The notes beneath the pieces were generated by a model. That model searched no databases, was not told the DNA's origin, and saw only the letters and a list, made by a program, of their open reading frames with translations. The translations under genes were made by a program, and so were the position numbers. From positions 434,061,240 to 434,125,239 of the forward strand of contig NC_085140.1 of the NCBI RefSeq assembly GCF_024139115.2: a stretch of DNA of 64,000 nt, read 5' to 3'. This DNA is from Armigeres subalbatus. Lineage: Eukaryota > Arthropoda > Insecta > Diptera > Culicidae. The first letter of the stretch is position 1, and each line of letters starts with the position of its first letter. Shown here piece by piece: positions 22,000 through 31,385 of this stretch.

Positions 22000-24100
22000 C
22001 AACGTATTCTTTCAGAACCTGAAATATAGAGTTTTCGTTTATATGGAATTAAAATTCGTGTATAGTTAGGGGAAAGGATGAGTAGTTTCTATTTTGTCTG
22101 GACCTCTTTTATTATTACCTGGTGTTTAAAGGCATTAATGGGTGCTTTCCGTAGATATGATGAACATATCATCACTATCGTCAGCTGAATGTTAGGTACA
22201 AGTCATAGAGCATGCGATGCGACTAATAGCATCCGCAACGACATTCGATTTACCTGGTTTATAGGCAATCTCGTAATCGTGTTCCTCAAGATAAGATTTC
22301 ATATTTTTAATTTGGTGTTTGTATTTTTAGGTACAATGCAAATGTCAAAGGCTGATGATCTGTAAAATTTTAAATTTGGCTCCGTATAAATAGTTTCGGA
22401 ATACTCCAAGAGCCCAAAATATGGCCAACATTTCTTTCTCAGGAACAGAATGTTTTTCTTCTGCTCTTGTTAAAGACCGTGACGCGAAATGGATCGGTCT
22501 GTCTTTCCCAATTCACCTTGTGAAAGTACAGCGCCTATCGCAAAGTCTGATGCATCTGTGGTCAATATATAGGGCTTTGAATGGTCTGGATATGCCAACA
22601 CATCAGAAGATGATAGTATTGATTTCATTTTTTCGAAGCATTTTGTCTCAGCTTCGTCGAGTTTGATTTTTTTTGTTGAACTCATGTTCTTCTCTCCCCT
22701 TAGAAGGTTCGTGAGGGGTTTAGCAATTGCAAAATCCTTTACGAATCTTCTGTAGTAACTCATCATGCCAAGGAAAGATCTCAATTCCTTTATCGAATTA
22801 GGAATTGGGTATCTTCGAATTACTTCGATTTTTTGGGGATTGGCCTTGATTCCTGTGGATCCAATCACATATCCCAAAAATTCGATTTCTTGATGCAAAA
22901 ATTCGGACTTCATCTAGCTGAATTTTTAGATTTGCATCGTTCAATGCTTTGACAATAGTTTCAAGGTTTGTCAAAGCTTCTTCAAAATTTCTGCCAAATA
23001 CAATTACATCATCCATGTATACGTAGCAGATTTTTCCAATGTGTTTTACGGAGCACATCATCAATGGCTCGTTGAAAATAGCAGCCAGCGCATTTTTAAT
23101 CCAAATGGCATTCTTGTGGATTCATATTTGCCATTGTTGATTGAAAACGCTGTTTTTTCGATGTCGCGCTCTTTCTTTCTGATCTGGTGGAAACCAGATG
23201 CCAAATCAAGAGTTGTAAAAATTTTGGCCTTTCAATTGGTCCAATACATAATTAATTTCCGGCATGGGATAACGGTCTGATATGGTTTTTTCAAGTTTAA
23301 CTTACGATAATCGATTACCATACGAAATTTTTTATCCCCGATGCATCCGTTTTCTTTGGAACAATCCAAACGGGTGACGTCCAAGAAGAGCGTGAGGGAC
23401 GAATGATCCCATCATTTAAAAGTTTATTTATTTGTATATTGACTTCGTCAACATACGCTGCTGGATATGGATAAACTTTTTGGTGAACCGCGATATCGTC
23501 GATGGTGTTGATAGAGCATTCAACTACCGTGCTGCATGTAAGTTTATTATCAGGCTTATGAAAAGCGTAGTCATGCTTTTGGAGTACATTTAGCAATGCT
23601 TTGTTTTGGTTCTCTGAAAGATGAGCTGTTCTGAATGAAGTTGGGTCTAATGCATTATTGCTTTGTATATCCGCGTTGCAGTCAGTACGTTCGAGAGTTC
23701 AATTTTGTCGCCGTAAAAGGTGTCGGGTGTCGTCACAGTTAAGCTATTCGATGCTTGTCGTTGGGGAATGTAGGACAGGAGGGTATGGTCAGTTTTTGTT
23801 CACCTAATTGTAATGTTAAATTTTTGTTTGCCAAGTCAACAATTGCACCTAATGTATTTAGTATGCCAGTTCCGATGATTCCTTCGAAAAGTTATGAAAA
23901 TTGTGAAGTATGAATTGTGCCGTATGGTCAATTTTTGGTGAAAAAATTAATATTAATTGCTGAAGAAGTATTGAAGTTGCCATTTGCACTAGAAATATTT
24001 CTTGCATGTAGTTTATATGGTTTCGCATTTTTGAAAGTGTAAGCTAATTTGGGACTAATAATATTAATATTAGCGCCTGTATCAATTAAAAAGGAAAATT
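22000..24100 (-). pseudogene. pol: pol relic: protease region, reverse transcriptase and RNase H
   Basis: RT fingers lie at 23315-23596 (SSWTSPVWIVPKK). The catalytic YMDDV is at 23005-23019. The thumb and connection lie at 22700-22913 (FLGYVIG, SFLGMMSYYRRFVKDF), and the RNase H start at ~22550-22620 reads LTTDASDFAIGAVLSQG. The protease region at ~23650-24100 is eroded. At least four frame changes separate the parts, so no Pol polyprotein can be made. Confidence 0.85.
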
Positions 24101-24129
24101 TCCGATAGTGGTTTTCAGCATTATATATG

Positions 24130-25420
24130 GCATACTTACCACTCTGGGGTCCATTCTAAAAAATTGGTAGATGCAAGGTTACTATCATTTTGAACAGCAC
24201 TATTTTCGTCACTTAACGGAGCGTTGGCGTCGAGTATGTTTTGGGTTTCTGTTTCTTGCTGTGTTTCTTCGTTGTAATATGAGTCGTATCCAGTGTCATA
24301 ATTATAGTATGGGTCGTAATCGTAGTAGTCATACTGTTCTTCAAACGTTTGGTATGTATCCTCAAGTGGATATGCTTGTCTTTTGAAATTTGTATGTTGT
24401 TGGGAAGGAGGGTGAGGACGTTTCATGTTTCATTGGAGGGCGATTTCCATAATTTAAATTTCGCGATCGTAGGCTTTGATCGACTTCCATTGGTTCCAGT
24501 GGGAAATGTTCTTTGTGGCGGAGCAAAGGGTATGTTCTTTGCTGTGAAGCAAAGGGAAATGGTCTTTGCGGTGGGGCGAAAGTAAATGTTCTTTGCGGCG
24601 GTGGCATGAATCTGAAACGATTTGGTTGAGGCTGGTTTGGTTTGAAGAAATACTTATGGCAGGAGCGGAGGTGGTAAACCTGATCGGGCGTTTGAAATAT
24701 TTATCTTTGGTGGCTCATTAGGTTTAGGTGTTGGTTGGTTGCCCAACTCGTTTCTGAAAGGTGCATACCTAAAGTTCATATTATAATAGTCCATGCAAAA
24801 TTGGTATGCTTGTCCGAGCGATGTCGGATTTGTACTTTTAATAAAATATTCAAAGGATTTTCCAATCCTCTAATAAAAGCGTCGAGAGCTTTGTCCCGAA
24901 AGTATGTTATGTGTACTGCTGCATTAAGTTTCAATTTATCATCAGTATGAATTTGATAATTATGTGGGTCAAAACATCATTTACTCTGCTATAATAAGTA
25001 CTGATGTTTTCGTTGGGAAGTTTTTTAATTGTAGTCATTTCAAAATCTAGAGTTTTCACGTCACGTTTGTCTCTATAATAGAGAACAAGTGTCGTTTTTA
25101 ATTTCATCCCAATCACACGTAATATTATTTGCGTTTAGGATGTCGGCTGCTTCGCCTGTAATTTTTCGCCGTATCACTCTCTGAAGGAGATTGATTTGAT
25201 CAGCTGTTAGCGTTCCTGGCATTATAAGTGCGAAAAATGGAATCTACATCAACCAACCAGTCCACTAATTCAGTAGGATTACCGCTGAATGAGTTGACTG
25301 ACCGTACAAATTCGGGACTCTACCAATAGCGATAAAGTCGTCTGCAGTCATGTTATTATTTACTACGTTGTTGGTGGCCATTATGTTTCTGAAGTAAATG
25401 TCCACCCTAGGTTTTTGAAG
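24130..25420 (-). pseudogene. gag: gag relic of the gypsy-type element
   Basis: Located between leader and pol on minus. The frame 24931-25116 has the helical text of a capsid-like region. 24136-24607 is Pro/Arg/Tyr-rich with repeated PPQR-type text and ends acidic. No CCHC knuckle is seen, as is usual for errantivirus Gag. Frameshifts separate the pieces. A further minus frame, 25880-26068, lies in the leader and is not supported as protein. Confidence 0.55.
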
Positions 25421-26125
25421 GAATTTGTATGATCTTTAATCAATTATATTTTGAAAAGCAAATTAGCTGTATTCACTGATGGTTAATCAATTAGTGAGGC
25501 TAGCAATTAGGAAGAGTGAAATAAAATCTACATCGTCACAGTAACACTTTTTATGCTTCTACTTGGATTTTCTTTGCTCATATGAAAGCAAAAGGTAAAA
25601 AAATCAAAAACCGTCACTTGTTTTCGACCGTCGCACTGTTTTGTTTCCACTCAGTAGAACGAAATTTTGTCACAATTGATCGGATAAAGATATTCACTTA
25701 TGGGTAATGACGATGAGAAAATGTTTTTTTTTCTTGGTTTCAATTGGTTTTGTCACTTACACTTTTAGATAATAATGATAAAATTACTTACATTAATGCC
25801 AGTACCATGATGAAATTCCTGGACTTTTGGGTTGTAACTTAGGGCGGCCTCGCTCGGTGGGGAAAACCAGGCAGCTACTTCAGGGTGATTCCTTTTGCTG
25901 CCGCAGTGCTGCTACCGGGGTCCTAGTAGCGATCGAGCTTCTCAGCTTCGGTGTCCTGGCTCTCGCTTTCGTTGTCGTGATGGGGCTCGTTGAACCGGAT
26001 TGTAACAGGTGAACTGGCTCCTTGAACCACTTTCGGATTTTGTGATATCCACTTAGGATTTTTTCCACTTGTTAACAATTAACGATTTTCACCACTTGTA
26101 ACTTATACAATTCCCACTTTTGGCA

Positions 26126-26145
26126 AGGTCCCTATTCGGGCGCCA
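26126..26145 (-). promoter_or_regulatory. Primer-binding site, tRNA-Lys type
   Basis: Directly after the 5' LTR the minus strand reads TGGCGCCCGAATAGGGAC. This matches the tRNA-Lys 3' end complement with one mismatch and would prime minus-strand DNA synthesis. Confidence 0.75.
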
Positions 26146-26421
26146 GTTAACTTTTTACCGGGGAGGTTCTTTTAAAAAGAATAATCCGAGTCGGTCGATG
26201 GTAAAAACAGAACAGACTTTATTCAAGGTTCGAAACTCAAAATGTAATTTCAGCGATGACGGTCCCGCGGCGGTTGAGCCCACTCAGCATAGATCGATCG
26301 GTGCCCTCGACAATGTTGTGATTGTTTTTATCGGCGTTCGTTGTCCCGGCGTTCGTGACCCACTTGAGAAGTGCTGATGCTGCTTGTAGAGTTTAATGTC
26401 GTTCGTCGCTATGTGTTAACT
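26145..26421 (-). repeat. 5' LTR (minus-strand orientation)
   Basis: 277 bp, nearly identical to 19152-19431. The main visible difference is around 26379-26388, where GCTGCTTGTAGAG replaces GCCGCCCCATGCAGAG. Confidence 0.9.
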
Positions 26422-26524
26422 CGCGCACCAAAAGTGCGAAAAGTTTAGCTCACTTTTTTGGAACTTATCCTCAACCGATTTAATTCCAACTATAGATAGT
26501 AGAATATGTAGATGAGCGAAAGCA

Positions 26525-27036
26525 TTTATTTATTTTATTTATTCAGACTAAGGCCGTAGTGGCCTGTGCGGTATGTAAGAGTCTTCTCCATTCGAATCGG
26601 TCCATGGCAACACGTCGCCAGCCACGCAGTCTACGGAGGGTCCGCAAGTCATCTTCCACCTGATCGATCCACCTTGCCCGCTGCGCACCTCGCCTTCTTG
26701 TGCCCGTCGGATCGTTGTCGAGAACCATTTTCACCGGGTTATTGTCCGACATTCTGGCTACGTGCCCGGCCCACCGCAGTCGTTCGATTTTCGCGGTGTG
26801 AACGATGGATGGTTCTCCCAACAGCTGATGCAACTCTGTGTTCATTCTCCTCCTCCATGTACCGGCCGCCATCTGCACCCCACCATAGATGGTACGCAGC
26901 ACTTTCCTTTCGAAAACTCCGAGTGCGCGTTGATCCTCCACGAGCATCGTCCAGGTCTCGTGTCCGTAGAGGACTACCGGTCTAATGAGCGTTTTGTAGA
27001 TGGTCAGTTTGGTACGGCGGCGAACTCTATTCGATC
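26525..27036 (-). mobile_element. 5'-truncated LINE fragment with 14-bp target duplication
   Basis: Flanked by GATGAGCGAAAGCA at 26511-26524 and 27037-27050. Copy B (from 41934) carries this sequence once. The minus strand encodes ~155 residues of an ORF2 C-terminus (LIRPVVLYGHETWTM, ERLRWAGHVARM, RARWIDQVEDDL) ending at 26543, followed by a TAAATA-rich tail. The longer frame 26543-27187 is a chimera, because its first ~50 residues come from flanking repeat DNA. Confidence 0.9.
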
Positions 27037-27849
27037 GATGAGCGAAAGCATGGCTGAGTCGATTTTTCTGCCCGTGCACACGCACATATGACGTCACAGC
27101 CCTTAACGTTTCCATTGAAATCGTGACGTCATGCTCGTTTGGAGACACGTTTGACAGTTCGTTTGGAGACAGAGGATTTATCTTCACTCATCTATATATT
27201 CCACTATCTATAATTCCAACAAGTTTCATTCGACGCGGAATCCTGTCGTATTGTTTTCTATTGAAAATTTGGACCATGGGCACAGAAATTATGGCCAAAA
27301 TATGTTATAAAAAAGCGAGTAAAAAAGTCTAGCTGACTTTTAATGGACTTACCCTCAACCGATTTACTCACAACAAATTGCATTAGATGCGGAATCCTGT
27401 TCTATTTAGAAAGTTGGCCAGACTGGACTATTACCTTTGAAATTATGGCCAAAATACTTTTTGCCTTTCTTGTGCAACAAAGTTGTACCGAAAGGCTATA
27501 ATTTCTTTCCGAAAACGAACTATCGGATGCTTCCACACTGATACACTTCCCTTCCTCTTCATACGGGAGTTTGGTAGAAAGACGGTCGTGAGATTTATAT
27601 CATAACAAATATTGCCCTCCGCTCGCTTGATGGGAATGACATTTTCGTTTTCTTTTGTGCAGTCCGAGCTTCAAAGTTCAATTTACATCCAAAAGTGATA
27701 TCCTTAAAATATATGACTGGGTTAAATAAAACAGGGGTATGTACGTCAAAAAGATTGGAAAAGGAAACAAAAATGTCGAAATTCTTATTAGCATATTGTA
27801 GATCAAGCTGAAAACCGAACCGAGGTTTCGCGACAATCGCATTTTCTCG

Positions 27850-27941
27850 CATTTCCGGATGTTGCAACTGCATCGCGAGTAGTGCGCAACTGTGCCATAG
27901 TCGGACACCACTCGCGATGCAGTCGCGACATCCGGGAATGG
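27850..27941. repeat. Long hairpin in copy A
   Basis: Arms 27850-27884 and 27908-27941 pair over ~34 bp (core CTGCATCGCGAGT/ACTCGCGATGCAG) with few mismatches and a ~23-nt loop. The same structure is kept in copy B at 42748-42839. Confidence 0.8.
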
Positions 27942-28133
27942 GACAAAATATGATTTTCGGTTTTCAACTGGATCTACAATATCTTTGCCATAAATAATCT
28001 GATTTTCATAGAACGGACAAAGAAATTTGTCTTTTTTACTCCTAGCTACTAGCTCATCTATTTTCAAGCACACACATTTTACGAAGGTCGAGAAAGGCAC
28101 CATCACCGCTAGGTGGATTAATCTGGGTTTTTT

Positions 28134-29049
28134 CAATAAACAATTCCTCCAACACAACAACCCGTTTTCGTTTTTCGGACATTTTCGAAAACCGCAATCG
28201 TGTGGGTACCGTCAAATCAAACAAAAATATCGCAACGCAATCGGAACGGAACGCAAGTGTATGCACTGCCGTGTACGAAAAGAGTGAGCTCACTTCAGTG
28301 AATCCGAACGAGTGCTCATCGGAGTGGACTTTGTGTAGAGAGAGTGAGAGATCTCTCGCACCCAATCATAACAACACAAACACACTCTGGCAAACTGTTT
28401 ACACTGTAAACCTGAAAATACTCCTTAAAGAGTAAAAATCACTCCTTTTTTGACGATGTATGAAACTGTAAAAAAAATGGGTAAATAATATTTCCTTATA
28501 ATGCGTCATTTATGCCCATTTTCATGTTCCCTGTTTTTACCCATTAATGAGTGAAAAACATGTTGAGCTTTTAAAAAAAAATATTGATTTTGCTTTTGTG
28601 CCGGAATAGAAGAAAAGGTAACAAATCCCTTTTGTCATAAATATTTGAAAAAACGAACAGTGGGTAATGTCTGTGACATAACCGCTAAGTGGACGTAGGA
28701 CTTGACTTGACCATGCCTTTAAGATACATAATATGTCCAAATTTCTCACATCAACTATTTTGGATAAATAATCGGCGTTGCATACCATTCCTTGGCAAAA
28801 TCTTCTCATCAAACCGACACAGAAATCAAATCTACCTCGAACAAGAATCATCAAAAAAAAATTCAGGAAGTATTTGTCCGGTCACGAAATATTAGCCTCG
28901 ACAGTGGCAACCTTCCCACTGAAGGACTGCCTGAAATAAACCACAAGTTGGCTCAGCAGGGGATGTAGACTGTATCTCAGCCCTTCCACTGGAGAGCCGT
29001 CTAATCCGTGCGATAGCGACTGAAGGAGAACATTATTTTTAACTCTTAG
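28134..29049. other. No recognisable gene
   Basis: Contains short AATGGGTAAA / ACCCATTAATG-type motifs at ~28480-28545 resembling the 7545-8400 element. The remainder is unassigned. Small frames such as 28054-28365 (minus) cross the end of copy A and are not supported. Confidence 0.4.
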
Positions 29050-29065
29050 AGCCTTGAAAAAGGCT
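29050..29065 (-). other. Histone-type 3' stem-loop look-alike
   Basis: The minus strand reads AGCCTTTTTCAAGGCT. It fits the metazoan histone mRNA stem-loop pattern (6-bp stem, TTTC loop) except for a terminal A-T pair, and a purine-rich CTAAGAG follows. No histone coding sequence is found upstream on minus. Confidence 0.25.
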
Positions 29066-29271
29066 GTTTGCTTCGGCTAAGTGCAAAAAATAAGAAAACG
29101 ATCTTTTCAAATAACCGCGAATTTCTAGTGATGGTATAAAAAAAGACTGAATGCTCTGCGACCGAATGCACTTTTCTTTTATACCTTATTTTGAATCTTT
29201 TCTGCTTCCCAATGGGTGGGCCAATCAGCTAGTGTCTTGTATCCCGCTTCTTTGTCAGCCAAAGCGTCATC

Positions 29272-30151
29272 GAATCTATGACAAAAGGTCGAAAGACAAA
29301 AGGTCGAAAGGACAAAAGGTCGAAAGACAAAAGATCGAAAAGACAAAAGGTCGAAAGGACAAAAGGTCGAAAAGACAAAACGTCGAAAGGGACAAAACGT
29401 CGAAAGGACAAAAGGTCGAAAGGCACAAAAGGTCGAAAAGGACAAAAGGTCGAAAAGGACAAAAGGTCGAAAAGGACAAAAGGTCGAAAAGGACAGAATT
29501 TCGATCAAGAACAAGTTGATAACAAGTTGGCACTCATCTCATTAATCAAAGTTGAAGAATGAGCCATTTTCAAAGAAGGAGAAATTACTATGAAACAATA
29601 TTATGAATGTCTAGATAGTTTTGTTAGAGATAAAGCAGATTGTTGATTTCGGAAATGAATAAAAGTTGTATTGCGCGAGACAGAGTTGTCCTATACAGTT
29701 GGCAAAACAATTGCCCTTTTATTTTTCACTATTTTTAACAATTAAATGAAATGCATTCAATGAGTGCAAATAATAGATGGAAATTAAGGTTTTCTAAATA
29801 TCACTTCCATCTGCCAAAATAGGGCATGTCGCAGGCGCCCGCATTTATGTATTTGATGTGCGGCGTTTGGCAGATCGATATGATATTTAGAAAACCCTAA
29901 TATTCATCTATTAGTTGTACTCACTGAATGAATTTTAATTAATTGTTAAAAATTGTTTAATTTTGATCTTATTGATCTTTTGTTACTTTCGACCTTTTGT
30001 CCTTTCGACCTTTTGTCTTTCGACCTTTTGTCCCTTTCGACCTTTTGTCCTTTTCGACCATTTGTCCCTTCGACCTTTTGTCTTTCGACGTTTTGTCTTT
30101 CGACTTTTTGTCCTTTCGACCTTATGTCTTTCGACCTTTTGTCCCTAACCC
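29272..30151. mobile_element. Foldback element with GGACAAAAGGTCGAAA arrays and 9-bp target duplication
   Basis: The left array (29278-29500) has ~13 copies of a 16-17-bp phrase (ACAAAAGGTCGAAAGG). The right array (29985-30145) has the reverse complement. Unique inner arms 29735-29820 and 29870-29960 are also inverted copies. The element is flanked by AGCGTCATC at 29263-29271 and 30152-30160. A 9-bp duplication suggests a Mutator-like mechanism. Lys/Arg-rich and Phe-rich frames across the arrays are artefacts. Confidence 0.8.
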
Positions 30152-30160
30152 AGCGTCATC

Positions 30161-30779
30161 ATCATCAACGCGTTCGAGAAGGGCTTCTTCTTTTTTACGC
30201 ATGTTGCTCGCTGCTGGCGTCTATTTCCTAACGGGACTTTTCGCTTGATACAGGCCAATAAGCCAGGCAAGCGAGCTTAGAATTGCAGGTGGGAAGTACG
30301 TGTTCTTTTCTGAGACAACATTGTTAGCAGTAGAAGGAAGGAAACACCCGGACATGGGATTTCGGGTGATAAGATTTAGAATTGGTAACATGGGACGATC
30401 ATTCAGTCACGTTCGCTTTGTGTGCGGTCAGTATCAAACAATGTTTATCTACATATATTTTTATCAATGCCAAAAAATCCAACATTTGATGAAAAATCGA
30501 TTGATTGTTTATTAATGTTAGAGCTGTTATCGTTTTTTTTTAATCCAAATAAGATTATGTGAGAGATTTGGACATCTTATGAATCTTTAAAGGCATGGTC
30601 AAGCGAAGTCCTTCGTCCACTTCGCGGTTAAATCAGAAAAATTATCCACTGTTAGTTTTGACGCTATTTCTGAAAATCACGCATAAAATTTTATCTCTAG
30701 AATATTGGATTTGGCACCCAAGTACAATTTCTATCCCGAAGGGTATTGAAAGCATTGATATTGATCTCTATTATTGGCT
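30161..30779. other. No recognisable feature
   Basis: Open frames at 30300-30515 and 30595-30783 show no known motif. Confidence 0.4.
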
Positions 30780-31200
30780 CTGACATACATGCTGCATCAT
30801 GTGGCTTTTCTTCAGCCTTTCTCGGCTCAGCACCGATGCCGGCCGGTCTCGGCTCGACTCTGCTGCTGCTGCCGGTATCTGCTCAGCATTGCTGCTTTGT
30901 CGGGTCTGTAAGGTGGACTGCTGATGTACTGGCTAGGTTTCGGCTGATGATGGTCGCTTCGATGGTGTCGAGCCGAAAAAGCGGTCGGTGCAGACTTCAT
31001 TCCCTGCTAAAAGGTGTGAGTGCTGTTCAATCGATGATGCGGTTGCTTCGCTTGTCCCGGTCAGAATGAAAGGAAAAAATCGCGTTGCGCTATTTTATGG
31101 CTTCTCGGCAGACCCAACGGCTGCTCATTCGCTGCTGTCTGCACCAATCAGAACGTGGCAATGGAATGATGCAAGAATTATGCGGTACCCATATTTATAG
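30780..31200. other. GC-rich patch with promoter-like motifs
   Basis: Distinctly GC-richer than its surroundings, rich in CTGCTG and CGGCTCG. It has a CCAAT motif at 31143-31150 and a TATTTATAG at ~31191-31199 on plus, and a CATAAAATAG on minus near 31091-31100. The plus frame 30746-31069 is Ser/Leu/Arg-rich without a known domain. It may be a remnant of a gene 5' region. Confidence 0.3.
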
Positions 31201-31265
31201 GTTCCCTTGATCTCAATGTTTTTCATTGAAAACAGTTTCATGCCTATTGAAACAAGTTTTTCGTA

Positions 31266-31385
31266 GGCTGACCATACGTACCGTAGTTAACGGGACAGTC
31301 CCGTTTTTTAGACCTTTTTGTGCTGTCCTGTCGTAATCTAAAAATTCCTCAGTTTGTCCCGTTTTTTCATTGATTCTGCCAAAGA
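31266..31385 (+). repeat. Repeat end with TGACCATACGTACCG and CGGGACAGTCCCG
   Basis: GGCTGACCATACGTACCGTAG followed by the palindrome CGGGACAGTCCCG and a second GTCCCGTTTTTT resembles a terminal sequence I have seen repeated in animal genomes, probably a DNA transposon end. No partner end was located. Confidence 0.35.

Larger units (their letters stand above)
19152..26421 (-). mobile_element. Gypsy-type LTR retrotransposon with env-like frame (errantivirus relic)
   Basis: Two ~278-bp LTRs bound 7.27 kb, flanked by the 4-bp duplication CGCG (19148-19151 and 26422-26425). The LTR ends AGTTAAC...GTTAACT are typical of errantiviruses. On minus the order is LTR, primer-binding site, gag, protease region, RT, RNase H, integrase, env-like, LTR. 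Frames are broken in every gene by frameshifts, so the copy looks inactive although the LTRs remain very similar. Copy B of the host repeat shows the empty site. Confidence 0.9.
17847..28133 (+). repeat. Composite repeat unit, copy A (interrupted by two insertions)
   Basis: After removing the endogenous retrovirus (19152-26421) and the LINE fragment (26525-27036), this segment collapses to ~2.5 kb that aligns end to end with 40576-43032. Order: palindrome GCCTTTCTCGTATACT..., (GT)n, 167-bp tandem repeats, a second and third diverged head, TGACGTCA pair, and a strong hairpin. Both outer ends carry TGCCTTTCTCG in opposite orientation (17851 and 28089-28099). Frames inside it, for example minus 27678-28160, are not recognised. 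Confidence 0.85.

Noticed and set aside
26566..27091. Plus-strand frames of 109-139 codons
   Set aside because: Antisense shadows of the LINE fragment 26525-27036.
27678..28160. A 160-codon minus frame with a 141-codon counterpart at 42579-43004
   Set aside because: The two copies differ by frame-altering indels in the C-terminal part, the frame spans a DNA hairpin, and no family is recognised; similarity is explained by duplication of the repeat unit.
29178..30248. Lys/Arg-rich plus frames and Phe/Ser-rich minus frames
   Set aside because: Low-complexity translations of the GGTCGAAAGGACAAAA arrays of the foldback element.
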